Shown: positions 44,601-53,596, numbered from the stretch's first letter. The stretch is 64,000 nt of DNA from Pseudothauera lacus (GCF_003034845.1 NZ_PZKC01000010.1:62001-126000); one strand, 5' to 3'. Numbers and translations: made by a program. The notes: generated by a model not told the origin, from the sequence alone.

Positions 44601-45508
44601 GCCTTCAGATGAAAGCTGCGGTCACCAGCCTCGAAGATTCGCACCTGTGCGCCTTGCTCTTGCAGCAAGATCAGCAAGCGCAGCGCCTTGGGGTCGGTGA
44701 TGTCGAGATAGTCGCTGGTGAGGATACGGACGCGCGCCGGCGATCGAGACTCGGGAGCTCGTCGGCCGAGCGCGTCATAAAGGTCGGGCAGCAGCAGACG
44801 CAGGCCACTCGCCTGCACGAACGATACTGCTAGATCAATCTCGTCCGCGCGGGCGATCGATTGACAAAGCTGAGAGAGCAGTGGGTGTTGCGGCTCACCA
44901 GTGAAGAGGCGCCGGGTCGGCACGGTCTTGCGCCGCAGTAATCCATTAAGCCAGTCTTCGCTGCGCCCAGGGCGTTGGTCCCCCGTAACCCAGCACTCCA
45001 GCGATTCCATTTCGGGCAGCCCCGCGACCCATTCGCCGAGCCGTGTCTCGGTCGCATCGGTAAAGCAGCGTTCGCCTGTGCAGCGTTCGCCCTCGCCGTG
45101 TTTGAAGCTGAGATAGAAGACGCCACCCGGTTTGAGGCTGGCCCACAAGCGGCCAATGGTCGCGGGCAAGTCGGCCTCGGGAACGTGTAGCAGGCTCGCG
45201 CAAGCCCAGATCCCGTCATAACAGTTGCGTTCATCGACGTCCTCGAAGCGGCGCAGTTCGACTGCCTGACCCGCGTTCTCTTGCGCGAGGCGAACGAGTT
45301 CGGCAGAAGCATCGAAGGCGCGTACTCGAAATCCGGCTCGAACGAAGGCCTTGACGTCGCGCCCGGCGCCGCAGCCAGCGTCGAGGATCAACCCGCCTGC
45401 GGGGATGTTGGCGAGGAAACGGCTGTGCAGCGCGGACATATCTACGTCCAGCGTGCCCTTGGCGAATTCGGTGGCGTTGATGTCGTAGTAGCGGATGGTC
45501 GGGGACAT
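41645..45508 (-). CDS. Multidomain methyltransferase-PLD nuclease-SF2 helicase-S24-DUF3427 protein
   Basis: A single 1287-residue frame. Residues 1-190 are a class I SAM methyltransferase with motif I LILDAGCGAGRD; there is no NPPY-type motif, so it is not an obvious N6-adenine DNA methylase. Residues 205-345 are a phospholipase-D-type nuclease domain with HLK (300-302) and GSSN (322-325). Residues 395-745 are an SF2 helicase with GLGKT (429-433), DEFHH (516-520), TATP (542-545) and QQLGRGLRR (713-721). Residues about 1015-1135 resemble a LexA/S24 domain (SGNSM at 1056-1060, Ser1059). Residues about 1145-1287 match DUF3427. A role in DNA defence is inferred from the domain set and its place beside the island. 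Confidence 0.85.
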   Translation of the reverse strand: MSPTIRYYDINATEFAKGTLDVDMSALHSRFLANIPAGGLILDAGCGAGRDVKAFVRAGFRVRAFDASAELVRLAQENAGQAVELRRFEDVDERNCYDGIWACASLLHVPEADLPATIGRLWASLKPGGVFYLSFKHGEGERCTGERCFTDATETRLGEWVAGLPEMESLECWVTGDQRPGRSEDWLNGLLRRKTVPTRRLFTGEPQHPLLSQLCQSIARADEIDLAVSFVQASGLRLLLPDLYDALGRRAPESRSPARVRILTSDYLDITDPKALRLLILLQEQGAQVRIFEAGDRSFHLKAYLFTHLPNPSAQHGTVFIGSSNISRPALTDGLEWNYRIDYPGDDGFLEARARFEELFRDSRTVELNDAWIERYEARRVIPPRPLEPSAEENEKPPTPTSIQQEAMAALARTRHEGYRRGLVVLATGLGKTWLAAFDAEQLGARRVLFVAHREEILKQAADTFVRIRPRARVGYYMGQIRDTQVDVLCASVQTLGRNAHLERFAPQHFDYVVIDEFHHAAAPTYRRLLTHFAPQFLLGLTATPDRTDQSDILSLCDDNLVFDRNLFAGIDAGLLAPFHYYGVWDASVNYKEIPWRNGRFDPDKLSNKLATLARARHALKEWRKRAQKRTLAFCVSVRHAEFMATQFSLQGIPAAAVYAGSGLARGEALEQLADGRLAVVFSVDLFNEGVDLPTIDTVLMLRPTESKILFLQQLGRGLRRAEGKERLVVLDFIGNHHSFLHKPQALGQFGSGYKQLAEFARRVETRRLELPSGCYINFDLELIDFLKSLDGDGVARDYEALRDGLGRRPTLAEFYRSGANLGRMRREYVSWFGLVKTQGDLGETESIILETHQILLRELETTAMTKSFKMVLLEAFQELDGWHTAPSLGQLAERSWQVLQRRRPLLADLPDIVRNTEDGTTASWQRYWRDNPVNAWIGGNQTAEKDRLFRVRSDCFEPVLGVPPEHQDALTNLVQELIDYRLAAYEARRTATHSADNVIPIQRQRPEGTELPYFPNLRIACGHFRTARADIEEHRRVGADYGRLDPARHFIARASGNSMNGGKNPIRDGDYLLLELVTPTNAGSITGTIMAIERQDRTGDDQYLLRAVTKQRDGSYVLVANNPDYEDIHVTPEMADELRTLARLKAVIDPLELAIGESFMREEIPPLFGVEFNPGNWNSGHVAIPERNAQVLLVTLNKQGKSQDHRYLDRWIDDRTFQWSSQNSTTPESKRGREIIEHEKLGIALHLFVRETKLTNGKAAPFVYCGKARYRSHSGSAPISVVLEVE

Positions 45509-45760
45509 TCGGCTAGTTGCCTCAATGCACAGTGAGGCGGGGTCGTGGATCAGGCTTCCTGCACATGCCGGGAGACTACCAGGTTCCCGCGAGCGCGCGC
45601 ATTCAAGAAGGTGGCGTGTCCGATTCTGCGCTGGTCGCCCGCTTCGAGATCAATCTGGATGCGGAGGCTCCGATGTTGCCATCGATGCGCATTCATGATG
45701 TTCCAAACCAGGCGCATGCATAGTACGCTCTTGCCCATACCTCATCAGAAGGCCCGAACC

Positions 45761-46006
45761 ATGTCCATTGATCAGTACGCAACGGCGCCAAAAAAGGCCA
45801 CCAACGTCTCGTTGGCTGAACCCCTCCTTGCAGAAGCAAAGGCATTGCGGATCAATGTTTCACAAGCGGCAGAGGCCGGTTTGGCCAGAGCCGTGGCAGA
45901 AAAGCGCGCAGCGCTTTGGGTTGCCGAAAACGCGGAAGCGTTCGAGTGCTGGAATGCCTACGTCGAAAAGAACGGCTTGCCCTTGGCCAAGTACAGGACC
46001 TTCTGA
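45761..46006 (+). CDS. ccdA: CcdA-family antitoxin
   Basis: An 81-residue protein with an N-terminal ribbon-helix-helix part (TNVSLAEPLLAEAKALRINVSQAAEAGLARAV). Its C-terminal toxin-binding tail ends NAYVEKNGLPLAKYRTF, the typical CcdA ending. It neutralises CcdB and with it represses the operon. The start at 45761 is preceded by AGAAGG. Its stop overlaps the ccdB start (ATGA). Confidence 0.93.
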   Translation: MSIDQYATAPKKATNVSLAEPLLAEAKALRINVSQAAEAGLARAVAEKRAALWVAENAEAFECWNAYVEKNGLPLAKYRTF

Positions 46007-46305
46007 TGGCGCAATTCACGGTCTACCGAAACCCTGGTCACCTTGGGTATCTGCTCAATGTGCAGGCGGACGTGAATGGCCATTTCGCAACACGCGTGGT
46101 GGTTCCACTGTTCCCCGAAGGGGAAATTCCTCACTTCGCGAAAACGCTCAACCCGGTGTTTGAAGTTGAGGGGCATCGCGTGGTGATGATGACCCAAGGC
46201 TTGGCCGCTGTTCCGAACCAGTTGCTCAAGCAGCCAGTGGTATCACTTGAATCCAGGCGCCCGGAAATCGTTGCGGCTTTGGATCTCTTGTTCCAGGGCT
46301 TCTGA
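46006..46305 (+). CDS. ccdB: CcdB-family toxin
   Basis: A 99-residue protein starting MAQFTVYRNPG and containing RVVVPLFPEGEIP and VVMMTQGLAAVP, the CcdB framework. Known CcdB proteins poison DNA gyrase. The F-plasmid toxin ends in Trp-Gly-Ile, whereas this one ends QGF, as chromosomal homologues often vary there. Gyrase targeting is therefore probable but not certain. Overlap with ccdA indicates coupled translation. Confidence 0.92.
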   Translation: MAQFTVYRNPGHLGYLLNVQADVNGHFATRVVVPLFPEGEIPHFAKTLNPVFEVEGHRVVMMTQGLAAVPNQLLKQPVVSLESRRPEIVAALDLLFQGF

Positions 46306-46515
46306 TCCGTCACTGCGCAGGCAACAACGTGTTTGCCTCAAGGCTCGTGTGTCTGGAAGAACGGGCAAGGATTCCAACTCAGCTCCTCATCCCAAAGGTG
46401 CCAGCCCGCCGCCGCCGTGCCCTCAGTTGGGGGCCTGTTTCGCTTCGTTGCCGCTAAGGTCATCAAGCCATGCAGATATGGCACCGCCCATTCTCATTCG
46501 GCGGCCAAGCCGCTT

Positions 46516-46629
46516 ATTCACCCGGCAACGAAATACGCTATTCCGTTCGCCCTGAGCTTGTCGAAGGGCGTTCGTGCCGACTGGGCTTCGACAGGCTCAG
46601 CCCGAACGGTATTTGATTGCCGGGTTAAT
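46516..46629. repeat. 114-bp palindromic repeat element, copy 2
   Basis: Same element as 12539-12676 but lacking 24 internal bp. The left end reads ATTCACCCGGCAA (one mismatch) and the right end is the intact TTGCCGGGTTAAT. Its right end provides the TAA stop codon of the esterase gene that reads into it from the right. The 210 bp between ccdB and this element hold nothing recognisable. Confidence 0.85.
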
Positions 46630-47392
46630 AGCTCACCACTCCGCCCTCGACACCGGGCCCGTCCATTCCGCACACACGCCGCAGCCAGGCGCCGATATCG
46701 GCGATCTCCTCAAGGTTCACCGAATGCGGCAGCTCATAGCTTCGCCACTCCGGCGCCATGCCCAGTTGCCTGAGCAGCTCGGCCGCCTGCAGTCCGAGTG
46801 TGGGCGAGACGACATCGTCGTCGGTGCCGTGGGCGGCGAAGACCGGGGTGTCGCGGCGTGCCGCCTCGAAGCCTTCGATCAGCAACCGGGGGCTGGGGAT
46901 GTAGGTCGACAGGGCGACAATGCCGGCCAGCGGGGCGGGGTGGGTGAGTCCGGTCATGTAGGCCACCGCGCCTCCTTGCGAGAAGCCCGCCAGGATGACG
47001 CGTTCGCTGGGTATGCCGCGCGCGGCTTCGCGCTCGATCAGCTGGCGGATCAGCGCACGCGATTCGAGCAACCCGGCTTCGTCGATCTGCCGGCTGTCGG
47101 GGGCCAGCGAGACGATGTCGTACCAGGCGCGCATGACGTAGCCGCCGTTGCAGGTCACCGCGCGGTAGGGTGCGTGCGGGAAGACGAAGCGCAGCGCCGG
47201 GGTGCGGGGCAGGCCCAGTTCGGCGACAATCGGTTCGAAATCGCTGCCATCTGCGCCCAGACCGTGCATCCAGATCACGCTGAAGCGCGGATCGGGGCCG
47301 GTTTCCAGCTCGATGGGCGGGGTGTCGAAGAGGGGGAGGTTCAAGCGGCTCACCTTGCAGAAACCGAGCGCCAGGGTGGGGGCGCTCGTCAT
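46625..47392 (-). CDS. Carboxylesterase/lysophospholipase-like serine hydrolase
   Basis: The 255-residue alpha/beta hydrolase (ATG 47392, MTSAPTLALGF) belongs to the phospholipase/carboxylesterase family. It has the oxyanion segment VIWMHGLGADGSDF, nucleophile Ser in GFSQGG, Asp in HGTDDDVV and His in ELPHSVN. It should hydrolyse short-chain or lyso esters in the cytoplasm. The last residues (GVVSY) and stop are encoded at or in a repeat element, so the C-terminus may have been altered. The frame is open 25 codons further upstream, overlapping the divergent gene. Confidence 0.9.
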   Translation of the reverse strand: MTSAPTLALGFCKVSRLNLPLFDTPPIELETGPDPRFSVIWMHGLGADGSDFEPIVAELGLPRTPALRFVFPHAPYRAVTCNGGYVMRAWYDIVSLAPDSRQIDEAGLLESRALIRQLIEREAARGIPSERVILAGFSQGGAVAYMTGLTHPAPLAGIVALSTYIPSPRLLIEGFEAARRDTPVFAAHGTDDDVVSPTLGLQAAELLRQLGMAPEWRSYELPHSVNLEEIADIGAWLRRVCGMDGPGVEGGVVSY

Positions 47393-47408
47393 GGAGGACG
47401 GAAAACGG

Positions 47409-47627
47409 ATGAATCCAGAACACCTCGAATTGCTGCTGACCCGCGCGATGCCCTTCGGCAAGTACAAGGGCCGGGTGATCGCGGACCTGCCCGGATCTTA
47501 CCTCGCCTGGTTTGCGCGCAACGGCTTTCCGCCCGGGCAGCTGGGCCAGTTGCTGGCGCTGATGCACGAACTCGACCACAACAACCTGAGTGGGTTGCTC
47601 GATCCGCTGCGCCGGCGAAGTTATTAG
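47409..47627 (+). CDS. DUF3820 family protein
   Basis: A 72-residue protein with the DUF3820 signature MPFGKYKGRVIADLPGSYLAWFARNGFPPGQLG. The ATG at 47409 has GGAGGA about 9 nt upstream. The family is widespread and small, and has been annotated as possibly quorum-related without firm biochemistry. It is divergent from the esterase gene. Its stop codon lies at the edge of a decayed repeat copy. Confidence 0.85.
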   Translation: MNPEHLELLLTRAMPFGKYKGRVIADLPGSYLAWFARNGFPPGQLGQLLALMHELDHNNLSGLLDPLRRRSY

Positions 47628-47662
47628 CCCGGCAACGAAAGACGTCACACGGTTCGCCCTGA
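47622..47662. repeat. Decayed left end of the palindromic repeat, copy 3
   Basis: GCCCGGCAACGAAA and GGTTCGCCCTGA match the left part of the repeats at 12539 and 46516 with several substitutions. The right half is missing. It directly abuts the stop codon of the DUF3820 gene. Confidence 0.55.
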
Positions 47663-47849
47663 TTCTGGAAATCTTGGCATTGGAGGTGGCTATCAACAAG
47701 TCTTCTCAGAAAGCGACTCACAGGTTCAGCCTGATGAGCTCGACAACGAAATTTTTGTATGAAGCCGCTGGCATTCCACGCCAGAGTTCATGAGCAAACC
47801 TGACACGGCTGATTTCGCCTCGCATGACCATCCTATGCAAATCCTCGTA

Positions 47850-48075
47850 CCCCTGCGCACCCGTGCGCGCAGCCCGTCGAAGTAGGCCTCGGTCACCGGC
47901 GCGGTGGGGCAGATGCCGCACCGGCAAGCAGCAGGTCGCGCAGCTGTTGGCGGTCCTGACCCTTGCGGATCAGTTAGCCCACGTACTCGCTGCTGGTGCC
48001 GTAGCCACCCTGGCAGACCAGCCCGTCGACGAAGGCCCTGACGCTGGCAGCCAGCGAGATGTTCATCGTGCTCAT
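47850..48075 (-). pseudogene. parD: ParD-family antitoxin pseudogene
   Basis: From ATG 48075 the frame reads MSTMNISLAASVRAFVDGLV followed by GYGTSSEYVG, an in-frame TAA, then LIRKGQDRQQLRDLLLAGAASA. This is the ParD/CopG ribbon-helix-helix pattern. A one-base loss near 47914-47920 then shifts the frame; correcting it gives PTAPVTEAYFDGLRARVR, the normal ParD tail. So the gene carries a nonsense mutation and a frameshift. No parE toxin is found beside it. Confidence 0.8.
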
Positions 48076-48234
48076 GGGTTCAGCTTGGGCTTCTTGGCAA
48101 AAGCAGGCAATAAGCGTGAGCAGAAGCGCGGGCGGAAGTCGCGCAAGTCGTCGCGACCGGCAAGTTCGGGGAGTGCGGTGCAGGGGCCGGGGAATAAGGG
48201 TGAGAACCGGGTCGGTGCGCCGCCGTTTATATAG

Positions 48235-48275
48235 AGATTAGCGAAGTTACTAGGAAACGATAACTTCGCTAATCT
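48235..48275. repeat. 15-bp inverted repeat with 11-bp spacer
   Basis: AGATTAGCGAAGTTA (48235-48249) and TAACTTCGCTAATCT (48261-48275) are perfect inverted repeats. The spacer is CTAGGAAACGA, and there are AT-rich TATA flanks. The geometry resembles a recombinase site or operator more than a terminator, since no T-run follows. No recombinase gene is adjacent. Confidence 0.6.
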
Positions 48276-48359
48276 AGCTATAAATGGCCGCTGGATGCGG
48301 TCGAAGGGGCGTCTTGCGCGGCCTGTTTGCCGAATGCTGCGCGGCGGGCCAGGGGTTTG

Positions 48360-48431
48360 GTAGGAGCGGGCTTGCCCGCGATGCGGCGGTCGTTTTCCCG
48401 CGGGCCGTATCGCGGGCAAGCCCGCTCCTAC
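48360..48431. repeat. REP-like palindrome downstream of gpmI
   Basis: GTAGGAGCGGGCTTGCCCGC and its complement form about 23-bp arms (GTAGGAGC...GCGAT / ATCGC...GCTCCTAC). They enclose about 26 bp that can fold further. This GC-rich sequence is a known type of repetitive extragenic palindrome in proteobacteria. It sits 7 bp after the gpmI stop and may protect or terminate that transcript. Confidence 0.75.
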
Positions 48432-48437
48432 AGGGGG

Positions 48438-50081
<1,644 letters not shown>

Positions 50082-50149
50082 GCGGGGTTCCTGCGTCAGG
50101 GAATGCGGAGAATCCGCCATTTTAGCGGATCCGCCGGGTGCGTCCGCGC

Positions 50150-50779
50150 CTACTCCGGCTTGCGCGCCACCATGCCGATCAGCGCGGACTGGCCGACGTG
50201 GCCGCTGCCTTCGCTGATATGGTCTTCGTACTCGACCAGCTCTTCGATCTGCCAGTCGCCGAAGGCGGCCTGGAGGAGTTCGGCGGTGTACAGGTTCTCC
50301 ACCGCCGACGGGCCGCCGGTGCGGTATTCGAGCTGGCGGGGGGTGTAGCCCTGCAGGAGGATGCGGCCGCCCGGGCGGGTGAGCTGCTTCATGGCTTCGA
50401 ACTGGCGTTCGCGCCATTCGGGGCCGACGAACTGGATGAAGATGCCGACGGTCCAGTCGAAGGCATCGTGGAGCGCTGCGGGCGGCCAGCCGGGGGCGAG
50501 GATGTCGGCCTGCACGAAGTCCACTGCGACCTTGCGCGCGGCGGCGAGGTGGCGGGCCTTCTCGATGGCGACCGCGGAGATCTCGATGGCGGTGACCTCC
50601 AGCCCCAGTTCGGCCAGCCACACCGAGTTGCGCCCTTCGCCGTCGGCAATGGAGACGGCGTTGCGGCCGCTTTGCAGCAGATTCTCGCGGCGGGCCAGGA
50701 AGCGGTTGGGTTCGGTGCCGAAGAGATAGTCGGTGCCGGCGTCGCGGTAGCGTTTGCTCCAGATGCTGTCCTGGTCCAT
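50150..50779 (-). CDS. SAM-dependent methyltransferase, TehB-like
   Basis: A 209-residue class I methyltransferase beginning MDQDSIWSKRYRDAGTDYLFG. It has a SAM motif of the form AVSIADGEGRNSVWLAELGLEVTAIEIS and an acidic DILAPGWPP segment. The family methylates small molecules, in some cases tellurite or thiols, and the substrate here is unknown. It lies 68 bp upstream of gpmI on the same strand. Confidence 0.85.
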   Translation of the reverse strand: MDQDSIWSKRYRDAGTDYLFGTEPNRFLARRENLLQSGRNAVSIADGEGRNSVWLAELGLEVTAIEISAVAIEKARHLAAARKVAVDFVQADILAPGWPPAALHDAFDWTVGIFIQFVGPEWRERQFEAMKQLTRPGGRILLQGYTPRQLEYRTGGPSAVENLYTAELLQAAFGDWQIEELVEYEDHISEGSGHVGQSALIGMVARKPE

Positions 50780-50958
50780 GAGGGCTCCTTGTGAGTGGGT
50801 GCAGGCGTATGTCAGCGCGGCGGGGCAGACGTTCCCGCGCTGCTGCGCTTTTCCTTTGTTGCCATGCGGCGCAGCGGTGGCGGCAGCAAGAAATGCGGGC
50901 TGGCCACCGAATGATGCGAAAATCGGCCGCTGATGAACAGTGTGGTGGAGGACGACCG

Positions 50959-51540
50959 ATGACTGCCTTGATCGTGGGCCTGATGCTTTTTCTCAGCACT
51001 CATTCTGCGCGCATTTTTGCCGATGCCAACCGCAGCCAGTACATCGCCCATTACGGCCTGATGAAGTGGAAGCTGGCGTATTCGCTGGTCTCCGTCGTCG
51101 GTCTGGGGCTGATCGTGTGGGGCTACGGGCAGGCACGGCTCGATCCGCTGTATCTGTGGTTCGCGCCGGTGTGGACGCGCCATCTGGCCGTGCTGTTGAT
51201 GCTGCCGGCGATGGTGCTGCTGGTGGCGGCCTATGTGCCGGGCACGTGGATGAAGGCGCGCCTGGGGCATCCGATGTATGCCGGGGTGAAGCTGTGGGCG
51301 CTCGCCCACCTGCTCTCCAACGGCACGCTTGCCGACGTGCTGCTGTTCGGCAGCTTCCTGGCCTGGGCGATTGCCGGTTTCGTCAGCGCGCGCCGGCGCG
51401 ATCGTGCCGCCGGGCTGGCGCCGGCGCGCGCGGCGTGGTCGCGCGATGCCATTGCCGCGGTGGCCGGCGGTGCGCTGTGGTTTGCCTTTGCGCGCTATCT
51501 GCACGTGCCGCTGTTCGGCGTCGCGCCGCTGGGCGTTTGA
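50959..51540 (+). CDS. nnrU: NnrU family membrane protein
   Basis: A 193-residue polytopic inner-membrane protein starting MTALIVGLMLFLSTHSARIF. It has the NnrU pattern LMKWKLAYSLVSVVGLGLIVWGYG and GHPMYAGVKLWALAHLLSNG, with about five to six membrane spans. NnrU is linked to denitrification and nitric-oxide metabolism in alpha- and betaproteobacteria. It is divergent from the TehB-like gene and 13 bp upstream of a small gene. Confidence 0.88.
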   Translation: MTALIVGLMLFLSTHSARIFADANRSQYIAHYGLMKWKLAYSLVSVVGLGLIVWGYGQARLDPLYLWFAPVWTRHLAVLLMLPAMVLLVAAYVPGTWMKARLGHPMYAGVKLWALAHLLSNGTLADVLLFGSFLAWAIAGFVSARRRDRAAGLAPARAAWSRDAIAAVAGGALWFAFARYLHVPLFGVAPLGV

Positions 51541-51553
51541 GGAGGGCGGCGCG

Positions 51554-51793
51554 ATGACGATGAGCTACGAGCAGCACCTCGACGAGGTCACCACGCTGAT
51601 CACCGAGAAGTACGACGTTGCCGACGACGACGCCATTGCGATGGTGATGCGCGCGCAGGCCGACGACTTCTTCAGCGGTCATGACGACGATCCGTCGATC
51701 TGTACGCTGGACCGTGCCCACGCCGATGCCCGCACGGTGTTCCGCCAGTACGGCAAGGCCGGCGGGCGGCTCAGCGCGCCGGGGGCAGGCTGA
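51554..51793 (+). CDS. Small acidic hypothetical protein
   Basis: A 79-residue acidic, probably helical protein (MTMSYEQHLDEVTTLITEKYDV...). It starts 13 bp after nnrU behind a GGAGGG ribosome site, so it is probably co-transcribed. No family is recognised. Its last 23 bp overlap the 3' end of the convergent kinase gene. Confidence 0.7.
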   Translation: MTMSYEQHLDEVTTLITEKYDVADDDAIAMVMRAQADDFFSGHDDDPSICTLDRAHADARTVFRQYGKAGGRLSAPGAG

Positions 51794-53561
51794 CGGTGAA
51801 GCAGCAGCCGCCGTCGGCGCGCTCGGCGACGTCCACGGTGCCGCCGTGGAGGCGGACGATGTGGTCGACGAGGTAGAGGCCAAGCCCGTAACCGGCGACC
51901 TCCTGGCCTTCGCGGCGGTAGTACTTGCTGAAGATCCACGGCCTGTCGGCGGCCGGGATGCCGGGGCCGCGGTCGCAGACGCGCACCGCCACGTTGCCGG
52001 CGGCGCTGCGTTCGGCGTGCAGGGTGATGGGGCTGCCCGGCGGTGAGTACTTGAGGGCGTTGTCGACGAGGTTGTGGACACAGATGTCGAGCAGCTCGCG
52101 GTCGCCGTGCACGACGGCAGGTTCGGCCCAGACCTCGATGTGATGGCCGCGGGTGTCGGTGCGGCGGGCGTAGTCGGCGACCTTCTCGAGGAGGGCGGCG
52201 ATGTCCAGGGGTTCGGCGTTGGCGCGCCATTTGGCCCCTTCGAAGCGGTCGAGCCTGAGGGCGTTGTCGATCAGCCCGGCAATGCGGCCGACGGCCTCCT
52301 GGTGGCGCTCGCGGATGCGCTGGCCGTCCTCGCCGTCGAGCTTGCCGGCCAGTTCGAGCAGGTCCATGGTCGATTGCACCACCGACAGCGGGGTGCGGAA
52401 TTCGTGACCGATCATGCGCAGGAACTGGTGCTGGGCGACGTTGGCCTTCTTCTCTTCCTGCAGCGCCTGCAGCAGGCGCTCGCTGGTCAGTTCGAGATCG
52501 TGGGCGAGGCGGGTGCGTTCGGCGATCTCGGCCTGCAGGCGGCTCTGGCTTTCGCTGAGCACGGTGTTGATGCGCCGCAGGCGGTAACTCCAGTAGTAGG
52601 ACAGCGCGGTGAGCAGCAGCAGCACGCCGGCAATGCGCAGCAGCGGGCCGTAATCCACCGGCTGGACGATGCGGATATTGACGTGGCGGTTGATGATTTC
52701 CTCACGCTCGCGCGCGCTGATGCTGGCAATGGCCTTGTCGAGGATGTCGCGCAGCATGGGTTCGCCGTGCAGCACACCCATGCGCAGGTGGTTGGTGTAG
52801 TCGGCGGGGGCCTGGCCGGCGATCTTGAGGGTGAACAGGCCCTCCTTGCGGATGGTGTAGGCGGCGACGGTGAGCGAGCGCAGGGTCATGTCCGCCTCGC
52901 GCCGCGAGACGGCATGGAAGACCTCGTTCTCGGTGGGCACGGTGAGTACGCGCAGGTTGGGAAAGTCGCGCCGCACGCGCTCTTCCATCGAGGTGCCGGT
53001 GGGCAGCACGATGCTGCGCTCGCTCAACTGCGCGGCGGCGGTGATGTAGGGGTGTTCCTCGCGGGTGATGAAGACGTTGGGCTCGATCAGCAGGGCGTCG
53101 GTGAACACCAGCCACTGCTCGCGCTCCGGGGTCTGGTTGAGGAAGGGCAGGATGAGCACCTCGCCGGCGCGCGACATCGCCAGCGCCTCCTCCCAGTCGC
53201 GCGGCACGACGTAGGAAAAACGGATGTCGAGGCGGGCGGCGATGAGATCGAGGAGATCGGCGGTGATGCCGCTGAAGTTGCCGTGCTCGTCGAAGTACTC
53301 GAAGGGCAGCCAGTCCGGGTCGGGGGCTACGGTGAGCGGACCCAGTCCTTCCAGGTAGCGGCGTTCCTCCGCGCTCAGGGCAATGCGCAGGGTGGAGGTC
53401 GCGGGCGTTGCGGGCGACTCGGCGGAGCTGCCCCCGCGTTGCGCCTGCAGGGCGTATGCAGCGACGGCTGCCGCCAGTGTGACGGTCGCTACGATGGCCA
53501 CCCGGCGCCAGCCGTGGAGGCGCCGGGGCGAGCTATGTGGGGCGGGCGGCTGGGGCTTCAT
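51771..53561 (-). CDS. BvgS-like sensor histidine kinase with periplasmic solute-binding domain
   Basis: A 596-residue membrane kinase. It has a first transmembrane helix (about 20-38), a periplasmic SBP_bac_3-type (Venus flytrap) domain (about 60-300, with DPDWLPFEYFDEHGNFSGITADLL) and a second transmembrane helix (about 305-326). A coiled coil leads to a HisKA domain with His386 in IGHEFRTPL, followed by a HATPase with N box (HNLVDNALKYS) and G boxes (DRGPGIP, GYGLGLYL). There is a single sensor domain and no receiver or HPt, unlike BvgS. No cognate regulator is adjacent. Confidence 0.92.
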   Translation of the reverse strand: MKPQPPAPHSSPRRLHGWRRVAIVATVTLAAAVAAYALQAQRGGSSAESPATPATSTLRIALSAEERRYLEGLGPLTVAPDPDWLPFEYFDEHGNFSGITADLLDLIAARLDIRFSYVVPRDWEEALAMSRAGEVLILPFLNQTPEREQWLVFTDALLIEPNVFITREEHPYITAAAQLSERSIVLPTGTSMEERVRRDFPNLRVLTVPTENEVFHAVSRREADMTLRSLTVAAYTIRKEGLFTLKIAGQAPADYTNHLRMGVLHGEPMLRDILDKAIASISAREREEIINRHVNIRIVQPVDYGPLLRIAGVLLLLTALSYYWSYRLRRINTVLSESQSRLQAEIAERTRLAHDLELTSERLLQALQEEKKANVAQHQFLRMIGHEFRTPLSVVQSTMDLLELAGKLDGEDGQRIRERHQEAVGRIAGLIDNALRLDRFEGAKWRANAEPLDIAALLEKVADYARRTDTRGHHIEVWAEPAVVHGDRELLDICVHNLVDNALKYSPPGSPITLHAERSAAGNVAVRVCDRGPGIPAADRPWIFSKYYRREGQEVAGYGLGLYLVDHIVRLHGGTVDVAERADGGCCFTVSLPPAR

Positions 53562-53596
53562 GGCGCCCCGAATTTAGCACAGCCGCCCGGCGCGCC

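Noticed and set aside
45545-45723. Small plus-strand frame between the multidomain gene and ccdA (GDYQVPASARIQEGG...)
   Set aside because: Looks protein-like over about 45 residues but lacks a convincing start and family. It could be a remnant.
47718-47927. 69-codon minus-strand frame downstream of the parD remnant
   Set aside because: It overlaps the parD tail in another frame, and no family or ribosome site is evident.
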